From positions 2,046,001 to 2,110,000 of the forward strand of contig NZ_WYDQ01000001.1 of the NCBI RefSeq assembly GCF_024105635.1: a stretch of 64,000 bases of DNA, written 5' to 3'. Of the stretch, positions 50,195-57,183 are shown piece after piece; position 1 is the first letter of the stretch, and each line of letters opens with the position of its first letter. The stretch is from Oceanicola sp. 502str15. GTDB lineage: Bacteria > Pseudomonadota > Alphaproteobacteria > Rhodobacterales > Rhodobacteraceae. A program made the position numbers and the translations under genes. The notes beneath the pieces are model-generated. The model had not been told where the DNA came from and made no database searches. It worked only from the letters and a program-made list of their open reading frames with translations.

Positions 50195-51559
50195 TCAGGC
50201 CCGCTCGAACCCGCGTTCGATTTCCCAATCCGTCACCGCCCGGTCGAACTCTTCCTGCTCCCATTCGGCAGCGCGGTAGTAGTGATCCACCACATCGTCG
50301 CCAAAAGCGGCGCGCAGCATGTCCGAGCCCTTAAGCGTCTCCATCGCGTCGCGTAGAGTGTGGGGCACCTCCTGCGCGCCATCGTCGGCATAGACATCGC
50401 CGTTCACGGGTGCCGAAAGCTCCAGCTTCTCCTCAATCCCGGCGATCCCGGCGGCCAGCAGGGCGGCCTGCGCGAGGTAGGGGTTCAGGTCGGAGCCACC
50501 GATCCGGCACTCCATCCGTACCCCCTTGGTGCCCTCGCCGCAAAGGCGGAAGCCAGCGGTGCGGTTATCGACCGACCACACCGTCTTGGTCGGCGCAAAG
50601 GTGCCCGGCGCGAAGCGCTTGTAGCTGTTCACGTAGGGTGCGAGAAACACCATGATATCAGGCGCATACTTCAGCAGCCCCGCGCTGAACTGGCGGCCAA
50701 GCTCGCTCAGCCCGTGGGGCGCGTCCGCGTCAAAGAACGAAGCCTCCCCGCCCTCCCAAAGCGACATGTGCACATGGCTGGCAGAACCGACCATCCCCGC
50801 CTTCCACTTCGGCAGGAAGGTGGCAGACACACCCGCCGCCCAGGCAATCTCCTTCGTCGCGTGCTTGGCAATCGTGTGGTTGTCGGCGCAATCCATCGCG
50901 CCCGCGTAACGGATGTTCAGCTCCTGCTGCCCCAGCTCCGCCTCGCCCTTGGTGTTCTCCACCGGCACGCCCGCGCCCACGAGGTGGTTGCGCAGGGGCC
51001 GCATGATGCTCTCTTCCTTGGTGGTCTGGAAGAGGTTGTAATCTTCGTTGTGCCCGTTGTACGGCACGAGAGCGCGATAGCCCTCCTTCTGGTTGGTCCG
51101 GTAATCCTTCTCGAACAGGAAGAACTCCAGCTCCGTCGCCATCGCCGCCGAAAAGCCCATCTCCGCCAGCCGCGCCTCCTGCGCCGCCAGCATGGCGCGG
51201 GGGTAATGCGGCACCGGGGCGTGATGGTGGTGGTCGAGAATATCGCAGATCACCATGGCGGTGCCTTCGAGCCAGGGCACAAAGCGCAGGGTGCTCAGAT
51301 CGGGGCGCATCACGTAGTCGCCATAGCCCGCCTCCCAGCTCGTGGCCTTGTAGCCATCGGGCGTGCTCATCACCAGATCGGTGGCGAGCAGGTAGTTGCA
51401 GCAATGGGTCTCTTCCAGCGAATGATCGAGGAAGTTCTGCACATGGAAGCGCTTGCCCATCAGCCGCCCCTGCATGTCGACCAGCGCCACCAGAACGGTG
51501 TCGATCTCGCCGGTGGCGGCCATTTCGGTCAGGGTCTCGAGGGTCAGGTTGCCGGGCAT
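50195..51559 (-). CDS. glutamine synthetase family protein, probable gamma-glutamylamide synthetase (PuuA/IpuC-like)
   Basis: A 454-residue GS-family ligase. The N-terminal beta-grasp contains LVDMQGRLMGKRFHV. The active site carries ATELEFFLFEKDYR, GEAELGQQELNI, the ammonia/amine pocket GSASHVHMSLW, and FAPGTFAPTKTVWSVDNRTA. No adenylylation-type tyrosine region is evident. With a TRAP importer, aldehyde dehydrogenase and alcohol dehydrogenase in the same operon, it most likely glutamylates an amine with ATP rather than making glutamine. ATG 51559 is used because AAAGGAT lies about eight bases upstream; ATG 51568 would have no spacing to that site. Confidence 0.85.
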   Translation of the reverse strand: MPGNLTLETLTEMAATGEIDTVLVALVDMQGRLMGKRFHVQNFLDHSLEETHCCNYLLATDLVMSTPDGYKATSWEAGYGDYVMRPDLSTLRFVPWLEGTAMVICDILDHHHHAPVPHYPRAMLAAQEARLAEMGFSAAMATELEFFLFEKDYRTNQKEGYRALVPYNGHNEDYNLFQTTKEESIMRPLRNHLVGAGVPVENTKGEAELGQQELNIRYAGAMDCADNHTIAKHATKEIAWAAGVSATFLPKWKAGMVGSASHVHMSLWEGGEASFFDADAPHGLSELGRQFSAGLLKYAPDIMVFLAPYVNSYKRFAPGTFAPTKTVWSVDNRTAGFRLCGEGTKGVRMECRIGGSDLNPYLAQAALLAAGIAGIEEKLELSAPVNGDVYADDGAQEVPHTLRDAMETLKGSDMLRAAFGDDVVDHYYRAAEWEQEEFDRAVTDWEIERGFERA

Positions 51560-51627
51560 GTCTTTCATCCTTTCACGCTTCAGGGCGGCCCGCGACGGGG
51601 CCACCCTGCTCTTCATCCGTCGTCAGT

Positions 51628-52665
51628 TCAGCCGTTGGTGTAGGGCGGTCCGGCCTGGTTGATGACGCTGTTGTATTCCTTGAAGATGCCCACGATCTTC
51701 TGCTGGATCTCGCCCTCCTGGGCAATCTCTTCCCAGAATGCCTTCGCGGCATTTTCCACCTCGGCCCATTCTTCGGCCGGCACGGTGCGCAGCTCCAGCT
51801 TGTCGCCGGTGGCCCGCAGCTTGGCCTCGCCGCCCCAGTACCACTGGTTGCGATAGGTGTGGCCCGCTTCGACGCCCGCCATCACCAGCGTCTTCAGGTG
51901 CTCGGGCAGCTCGGCCCAGCGCTCCTGGTTGACGAAGTAGGAGCCGATCCAGGCGCCCGAGATGTTGTTGGTCAGGAAGTAGTCGGTCACATTGGCCCAG
52001 CCCACGGTGTAATCTTCCGTGATCCCCGACCATGCCATGCCGTCAAGCTCGCCGGTCTGCACCGCAACTTCCGCATCCTCGTAGGGGATGTTCATCGGCA
52101 CCACGCCGAACTGCGCCAGGAACCGCCCCGCGGTGGGGAAGGTATACAGCTTCAGCCCATCAAGGTCGGCAACCGACTTGATCTCTTTCTTGGTGTTGAA
52201 GTTGCACGGGTCCTGCCCGGCAGCCCCCAGCCACTTCACGCCGACCTTGGCGTATTCCTCTTCCCAGATCTCCTTCAGCCCGTACTGGTTGAACAGCACC
52301 GGCACGTCGAGGATATGCTTGGTGGCAAAGGGAAAGTAGCCGCCGAACTGGCGCAGCGGCGTGGGCGAGGCCATCGAGTCGTCGTCCGAGTGCACCGCGT
52401 CGATGGTGCCGCGCTGAAGCGCCTGAAACAGCTCGCCGGTGGGCACGATCTGGTCGGCATAGAACAGCTCGATCTCCAGCTCGCCGTTCGAGGCGTTGTT
52501 GATGTAATCGACCATCGGCTTGGTCACATGCTCGCCCAGCGCGGCCCCCGCATAGGTCTGCCAGCGCCACTTGATCGCGGTCTGCGCACGCACGATGGCC
52601 GGGGTGGCCAGCGCGGCGGGGGCAGCAATGGCGGCCCCTTTCAGAAAGGTTCTTCTCGAAGTCAT
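51628..52665 (-). CDS. dctP: TRAP transporter substrate-binding protein (DctP family)
   Basis: A 345-residue periplasmic binding protein with a twin-arginine signal (TSRRTFLKGAAIAAPAALAT). The mature protein shows the DctP pattern: GELFQALQRGTIDAVHSDDD, VKWLGAAGQDPCNFNTKKEI and DLDGLKLYTFPTAGRFLAQF. It captures the substrate for DctQM. Tat export implies folding in the cytoplasm. It lies 44 bases after dctM and 68 bases before the glutamine-synthetase-like gene. In the FcbT3/TakP-like subgroup substrates are often organic anions or compatible-solute-like amines. Confidence 0.92.
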   Translation of the reverse strand: MTSRRTFLKGAAIAAPAALATPAIVRAQTAIKWRWQTYAGAALGEHVTKPMVDYINNASNGELEIELFYADQIVPTGELFQALQRGTIDAVHSDDDSMASPTPLRQFGGYFPFATKHILDVPVLFNQYGLKEIWEEEYAKVGVKWLGAAGQDPCNFNTKKEIKSVADLDGLKLYTFPTAGRFLAQFGVVPMNIPYEDAEVAVQTGELDGMAWSGITEDYTVGWANVTDYFLTNNISGAWIGSYFVNQERWAELPEHLKTLVMAGVEAGHTYRNQWYWGGEAKLRATGDKLELRTVPAEEWAEVENAAKAFWEEIAQEGEIQQKIVGIFKEYNSVINQAGPPYTNG

Positions 52666-52709
52666 TCTCTCTCTCCTTGTTTGTGAAGGGCCGTTTTCCG
52701 GCCTCTGGT

Positions 52710-54038
52710 TCAGTTCTGGTAAACGAGGTCGGGCAGCCAGAGCGCGATCTGCGGAAAGGCCATGACGATTGCGAGCGCCAGCGCCATCACCCCGACGAAA
52801 GGCACGATGGAGCGGTAGATGTCCTTCAACCCGATCTCCGGCGGCGCCATCGCCCGCATCAGGAACAGGTTATAGCCGAAGGGCGGGGTCATGTAGGCGA
52901 TCTGGCAGGTGATCGTGTAGAGCACACCATACCAGATGAGGTTGAAGCCGAGTTCCCCCACCAGCGGCACGTAGAGCGGCGCGACGATCACCAGCATCGC
53001 CGTGTCGTCAAGGAAGGTGCCCATCACGAGGAAGCTCAGCTGCATCAGGATCAGGATCACCCAGGGGTTCAGCCCGAGCTGCTCGGTAAAGAGGTTCTCG
53101 ATCGCCTTCACCGCGCCGAGGCCATCGAAGACTGCGCCGAAGGCCAGTGCGGCAAGGATGATCCACATGAACATGCAGGTCACGCCCAGCGTCTGGCGCA
53201 GGCAGGTCTCGAACACCGGCCAGCTCATCCGCCGCTTCAGCACCGCAGCGGCCAGCGCGGCCAGCGCGCCAATGGCCGAACTTTCCACGAGGCTGGTATA
53301 GCCGGTCACGAAGGGCACCATCATCACCGCAAAGATCACCACCGGCAAAATCCCCGCCGTCAGCAGCCGCAGCTTCTCGGCCATCGGCACCGCGTCGCGC
53401 TCCTCCTTCGGCAGCACCGGGCCGAGCGCCGGATTCATCCGGCAGCGGATGTAGATATACACCACGAAGAGCGCCGCCATCATCAGCCCCGGCACCACGC
53501 CCGCGAGCCAGAGCTGCCCCACCGGCTGACGCGCGATCATCGAATAGAGCACCAGCACCACCGAGGGCGGCACCAATATCCCCAGCGATGACCCGGCCTG
53601 AATCACCCCCGTCACCATGATCTTGTCGTAGTTCCGTTTCAGCAGCTCCGGCAGCGCGATGGTCGCGCCAATCGCCATGCCGGCGACGGAAAGCCCGTTC
53701 ATAGCCGAGATCAGCACCATCAGCACGATCGTGCCAATCGCCAGCCCGCCCGAGATGCCGCCGAACCAGACGTGGAACATCTTGTAGAGGTCATCGGCAA
53801 TCTTGGACTCGCTCATCACGTAGCCCATGAAGATGAACATCGGCAGCGTCAGCAGCGGATACCACCTCATCAGCTTGATCGCGGCGGCAAAGCCCAGGTC
53901 ATAGCCACCCCGGTCGCCCCAGAGCAGGAAGGCCGCGATCACGGCGACAAAGCCGATGGCCCCGAACACCCGCTGCCCGGTGAACAGCATGACCATCATG
54001 GTCGAGAACATCAGGATGGCGATCAGCTCATAGGGCAT
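52710..54038 (-). CDS. dctM: TRAP transporter large permease DctM
   Basis: A 442-residue membrane protein of about twelve helices. TRAP-M hallmarks are TLPMFIFMGYVMSESKIADD, the discontinuous-helix motif AMNGLSVAGMAIGATIALPE, GSSLGILVPPSVVLVLYSMI and FLDDTAMLVIVAPLYVPLVG. It couples sodium entry to substrate import. ATG 54038 lies inside the end of dctQ (11-base overlap), indicating translational coupling; a further ATG at 54053 exists but is deeper in dctQ. Confidence 0.93.
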   Translation of the reverse strand: MPYELIAILMFSTMMVMLFTGQRVFGAIGFVAVIAAFLLWGDRGGYDLGFAAAIKLMRWYPLLTLPMFIFMGYVMSESKIADDLYKMFHVWFGGISGGLAIGTIVLMVLISAMNGLSVAGMAIGATIALPELLKRNYDKIMVTGVIQAGSSLGILVPPSVVLVLYSMIARQPVGQLWLAGVVPGLMMAALFVVYIYIRCRMNPALGPVLPKEERDAVPMAEKLRLLTAGILPVVIFAVMMVPFVTGYTSLVESSAIGALAALAAAVLKRRMSWPVFETCLRQTLGVTCMFMWIILAALAFGAVFDGLGAVKAIENLFTEQLGLNPWVILILMQLSFLVMGTFLDDTAMLVIVAPLYVPLVGELGFNLIWYGVLYTITCQIAYMTPPFGYNLFLMRAMAPPEIGLKDIYRSIVPFVGVMALALAIVMAFPQIALWLPDLVYQN

Positions 54039-54579
54039 CGCCTGGCTCCGCATTGTGGCTGTCGTCGTGGCGCGCGGGCGCGCCGGTTTTCAGGAACAGG
54101 ATGTCCTTGGCCAGCTCCGACAGGGTTTGCAGGATCATCAGCGCGATGCCGATGCACATGACGATCTTGATCGGCCAGATATAAGGCCGCCACACCGAGG
54201 AAGACCGCTCGCCACCGTATTGAAAGGCATAGATCGTGCTCTCCACCCCGCCCCACATCAGGAACCCGAGGTAGGTGAGCAGGAACAGCACGGTCACGGC
54301 ATCGAAGGCCGCCTTCCGGCGCGGGCTGAACTCACCGTAAAACAGGTCCATCCGCACGTTGGAGCCCATCTGCATCGCGTATGGCCCGCCGAGAATGTAG
54401 TAGCCCACCATCACGAACTGGGCCATTTCCAGCGTCCAGAGAGAGGGGGAGCCGGCAAACTTGGTCCATGTCGACCACAGCAGCACCCCCATCAGCGCGA
54501 AGATGCCCCACATCATGATCCGGCCAAGCCCGTAGTTGAAGCGGTCCACCACCGCAACGAAGCCGCGCAATGCCCTCAT
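54028..54579 (-). CDS. dctQ: TRAP transporter small permease DctQ
   Basis: A 183-residue protein with four membrane helices (GRIMMWGIFALMGVLLWSTW, MAQFVMVGYYILGGPYAMQM, VTVLFLLTYLGFLMWGG, IWPIKIVMCIGIALMILQTL). The motif GGPYAMQMGSNVRMDLFYGE is a TRAP-Q signature. It is the small subunit that scaffolds DctM. Its start overlaps the amidohydrolase stop (ATGA at 54576) and its end overlaps dctM. Confidence 0.9.
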   Translation of the reverse strand: MRALRGFVAVVDRFNYGLGRIMMWGIFALMGVLLWSTWTKFAGSPSLWTLEMAQFVMVGYYILGGPYAMQMGSNVRMDLFYGEFSPRRKAAFDAVTVLFLLTYLGFLMWGGVESTIYAFQYGGERSSSVWRPYIWPIKIVMCIGIALMILQTLSELAKDILFLKTGAPARHDDSHNAEPGDAL

Positions 54580-55352
54580 TCCGCCGCCTGCCGATCTTCG
54601 GCAACGGCGGCAATCGCGGCGGCGAGCGCGGGCATCAGGTGCACCGCCATGTCGCGGGCGCGGGCCTCGGTGTCGATCAGGTCGTTGCGGATTTCGATCA
54701 TCAGGCTCGGCAGGTCCCGCGCCTCGCCATGCTTGCGCAGGGTGTAGGTGACGCCATCGGAGGCGGCATAGGGCTCGTTGAGCGCCGCCCGATAGCTGCC
54801 CCGCGCCCGCTCCACCGCCAGCGCGGCCTCGGCCATGCGGGCGTCTTCGTGGTAGAGAAAGCCCAGCTCCACCTCGCGCCGGACCCCGCGATAGACCGGG
54901 GTGAAGCTGTGAATCGTCACCAGCGCATCGGTCTCCCGCCCGTCGAGCACCCCGGTCAGCCTGCCATGAAACGGATCATGCAGCGCCTTGTGGCGCAGCG
55001 CCCGCTCGGGCGCGCTCAGGCCGATATTGCCCGGAATCTCGTAAACTTCACTCTTCGCCGGAATCGCATCGTGCGCCTCCAGCGGGCGGTTCAGATCATA
55101 GATCAGCCGCGAGGCGCGGGCCGACACCAGCGGCGAGTCGAGCAGCGCCGCCAGCGCCTTGGCCACGTCCAGCGCGCCAATGTCCCAAGCCGCATGGCTC
55201 GCCGCCGCCTCCGGCCCAAGGCCGAGATCGCCCCAGGGCTGCGGAAATTCCCGGCTGGCATGTTCGCACACCAGCACCACCGGCCCGCGCCCCTCGGCGC
55301 GTGTCACCTCTGCCGGTTCCCATCCTTCGGCCACGCTCATCCCCCGTTTCAT
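54576..55352 (-). CDS. N-formylglutamate amidohydrolase family protein
   Basis: A 258-residue protein of the FGase family. VLVCEHASREFP and ASHAAWDIGALDVAKALAAL carry the expected metal ligands, and RLIYDLNRP, LVTIHSFTPVYRGVRREVEL and SLMIEIRNDLI complete the pattern. It hydrolyses an N-acyl or amide bond next to a glutamate-like group. As first gene of an operon with a gamma-glutamylamide synthetase it might remove the glutamyl group after oxidation (inference). Start uncertain: ATG 55352 or ATG 55340, neither with a strong ribosome site; the first operator dyad lies four bases upstream of 55352. Confidence 0.88.
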   Translation of the reverse strand: MKRGMSVAEGWEPAEVTRAEGRGPVVLVCEHASREFPQPWGDLGLGPEAAASHAAWDIGALDVAKALAALLDSPLVSARASRLIYDLNRPLEAHDAIPAKSEVYEIPGNIGLSAPERALRHKALHDPFHGRLTGVLDGRETDALVTIHSFTPVYRGVRREVELGFLYHEDARMAEAALAVERARGSYRAALNEPYAASDGVTYTLRKHGEARDLPSLMIEIRNDLIDTEARARDMAVHLMPALAAAIAAVAEDRQAAE

Positions 55353-55355
55353 CTT

Positions 55356-55371
55356 TGTAATCATCACTACA
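55356..55371. promoter_or_regulatory. 16-bp dyad TGTAA-N6-CTACA, candidate RpiR operator 1
   Basis: The arms TGTAA and CTACA form a TGTAr-N6-CTACA dyad with one mismatch, close before the amidohydrolase start. A second site of the same form lies 44 bases away (55400), about four helical turns, on the same face of DNA. The pair sits between divergent rpiR and the catabolic operon. Confidence 0.6.
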
Positions 55372-55399
55372 GGATTTTGTGGCATGTCAAGATTTTTCC

Positions 55400-55415
55400 T
55401 GTAGCATTTCCTACA
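55400..55415. promoter_or_regulatory. 16-bp dyad TGTAG-N6-CTACA, candidate RpiR operator 2
   Basis: TGTAG (55400-55404) and CTACA (55411-55415) are perfect reverse complements with a 6-base spacer, matching site 1 in form and length. It lies 33 bases before the TTG start of rpiR, where binding would repress that gene too. Confidence 0.6.
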
Positions 55416-55448
55416 TTCGCCCTGCGGATGTATCGAAAGGAACAAACC

Positions 55449-56306
55449 TTGGACGCCAAGCCGCTGATCCGCGACCTGCTCAAGGAAAGACAGGCCGAGC
55501 TCACCGCCGCCGAACGCAAGCTCTCCGCCGTGCTGCTCGACGAGTCGATGGTCGCCGGCCTCCAGTCGATCACCCGGCTGGCCGAGGCGGCAGAGGTCTC
55601 GACCCCCACGATCATCCGCCTCGCCCGCAAGCTCGGCTTCGATGGCTTCCCCGACCTGCAAGACGCCATCCGCGAAGAGATCGCCGCCCGCATCAAGCGC
55701 CCGCTCGCCAAGCTCGATCTCGCCCCGCAGGGCGGCGACCATATCATCGCCCGCTTCACCGAGGCGGTGGCCGCCAATATCAACCGCACCCTCGACCGGC
55801 TCGACCTTGCCACCTTCGATGCCGTCGCCGCCATGCTCTCCGACCCGGCCCGCCGCCTGCACCTGCTCGGCGGGCGCATCACCCGCTCCAACGCGCATTA
55901 CTTCTTCAACCACCTGCAAATCATCCGCCCCGGCGTCACCCTGCTCGACAGCTCACCCTCCGCCTGGCCCCAGGCCCTGCTCGACATGGGGCCGGGCGCG
56001 GTGCTGGTGGTCTTCGACATCCGCCGCTACGAGCGCGAGCTGGAAAAGCTCGCCGGGCTGGCGGTCGAGACCGGGGCCGAGGTGGTGCTCTTCACCGACG
56101 CCTGGGGCTCGCCCATCGAGCGCCACGCCGCCCACGTGTTCCGCGCCATGGTCGAGGTGCCCTCCTCCTGGGATTCCACCCTCGCCGTGAACCTGCTGAT
56201 CGAGGCCCTCGTGGCCGAGGTGCAAACCCGCGCCGCCGTCTCCTCCGCCGAGCGCATCTCGGCGCTCGAAGACATGATCGGCGCCAGCAAGATCTTCCGC
56301 TCGTAG
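55449..56306 (+). CDS. RpiR/MurR family transcriptional regulator
   Basis: A 285-residue RpiR-type regulator. The N-terminal helix-turn-helix domain (about 1-77) contains LTAAERKLSAVLLDESMVAG and EAAEVSTPTIIRLARKLGFD; a SIS domain (about 110-250) follows with RRLHLLGGRITRSNAHYFFN and LVVFDIRRYERELEKLAGLA. I choose TTG 55449 because AAAGGAA lies directly before it; ATG 55428 would add seven residues without a clear site. The TAG stop lies inside the REP-like palindrome at 56303. The last 36 codons are the source of the downstream tandem array. It probably regulates the divergent operon through the TGTAr-N6-CTACA dyads. Confidence 0.9.
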   Translation: MDAKPLIRDLLKERQAELTAAERKLSAVLLDESMVAGLQSITRLAEAAEVSTPTIIRLARKLGFDGFPDLQDAIREEIAARIKRPLAKLDLAPQGGDHIIARFTEAVAANINRTLDRLDLATFDAVAAMLSDPARRLHLLGGRITRSNAHYFFNHLQIIRPGVTLLDSSPSAWPQALLDMGPGAVLVVFDIRRYERELEKLAGLAVETGAEVVLFTDAWGSPIERHAAHVFRAMVEVPSSWDSTLAVNLLIEALVAEVQTRAAVSSAERISALEDMIGASKIFRS

Positions 56307-56324
56307 GGCGGGACTTGTCCCGCC
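56303..56324 (+). repeat. REP-like palindrome, copy 4 of 10 (holds the rpiR stop)
   Basis: The 22-base element GTAG plus GGCGGGAC-TT-GTCCCGCC. Its TAG (56304-56306) is the stop codon of rpiR, and the hairpin directly follows, acting as a likely terminator. Confidence 0.85.
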
Positions 56325-56490
56325 ATCCAACGGCGGCGCCCCCCGCCGCCCGTACGCAACCCCTCCCCCGAAGCTCGCCGCCAACTATCGACGCCCTCGT
56401 TGCCGAAGTGCAAACCCGCCCCGCCGCCTCCTCCGCCGAGCGCATCTCCGCGCTCGAAGACATGATCGGCGCCAGCAAGATCTTCCGCTC

Positions 56491-56512
56491 GTAGGGCGGG
56501 ACTTGTCCCGCC
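56491..56512 (+). repeat. REP-like palindrome, copy 5 of 10 (array unit 2)
   Basis: Identical element within the tandem array; its TAG closes the second rpiR-tail copy. Confidence 0.85.
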
Positions 56513-56681
56513 ATCCGACGACGGCGGCGCGCCCCGCCGCCGGGTCACAAACCCTCCCCCGAAAATCCCCGCCAAGTATCGACGCCCTCGTGGCCGAGGT
56601 GCAAACCCGCGCAGCCGCCTCCCCCGCCGAGCGCATCCCCGCGCTCGAAGACATGATCGGCCCCAGCAAGACCTTCCCCTC

Positions 56682-56703
56682 GTAGGGCGGGACTTGTCCC
56701 GCC
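56682..56703 (+). repeat. REP-like palindrome, copy 6 of 10 (array unit 3)
   Basis: Identical element within the tandem array; its TAG closes the third rpiR-tail copy. Confidence 0.85.
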
Positions 56704-56872
56704 ATCCGCCGGCGACGGCGCGCCCCGCCGCCGGGTCGCAACCCCTCCCCCGAGGATCGCCGCCAACTATCGAGGCCCTCGTTGCCGAAGTGCAAACCCG
56801 CCCCGCCGCCGCCTCCGCCGAGCGCATCCCGGCACTTGAGGACTGGATCAGCACCAGCAGGAACTTCCCCTC

Positions 56873-56894
56873 GTAGGGCGGGACTTGTCCCGCC
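56873..56894 (+). repeat. REP-like palindrome, copy 7 of 10 (array unit 4)
   Basis: Identical element within the tandem array; its TAG closes the fourth rpiR-tail copy. Confidence 0.85.
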
Positions 56895-57063
56895 ATCCGC
56901 CGACGACGGCGCGCCCCGCCGCCGCGTCGCAAACCCTCCCCCGATGATCGCCGCCAACTATCGAGACCCTCGTGGCCGAAGTGCAAACCCGCCCCGCCGC
57001 CTCCTCCGCCGAGCGCATCTCGGCGCTCGAAGACATGATTGGCACCAGCAAGATCATCCCCTC

Positions 57064-57085
57064 GTAGGGCGGGACTTGTCCCGCC
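57064..57085 (+). repeat. REP-like palindrome, copy 8 of 10 (array unit 5)
   Basis: Identical element. The TTG inside this copy (57076) is in frame, without stops, with the flavoprotein gene that starts at 57184. Confidence 0.85.
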
Positions 57086-57183
57086 ATTCAGCAACGGCCC
57101 GCCCCGCCAACGGGTCGCAAACCCTTCCCCGAAGGTCGCCGCCAAATCTTGCAACCCCGCGCCCGCCAAGCCACCCTCGCCCC

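Larger units (their letters stand above)
56200..57155 (+). repeat. five-unit tandem array derived from the 3' end of rpiR
   Basis: Each unit holds an rpiR tail (starting near ATCGACGCCCTCGT, encoding ALVAEVQTR...AERISALEDMIG), the palindrome with the TAG stop, and a GC-rich spacer of about 70 bases ending near CGCCGCCAACTATCGA. Palindromes begin at 56303, 56491, 56682, 56873 and 57064, spacings 188, 191, 191, 191. The first tail is the real gene end; a fifth spacer (57086 to about 57155) follows the last palindrome. Copies differ by substitutions, many of them changing amino acids, so the extra tails look unselected. The region 56307-57183 has no other gene. Confidence 0.9.

Noticed and set aside
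56303..57085. A CRISPR array, because of regularly spaced palindromic repeats
   Set aside because: The spacing of about 190 bases is too long, the intervening segments are similar to one another and derive from rpiR, and no cas genes are present.
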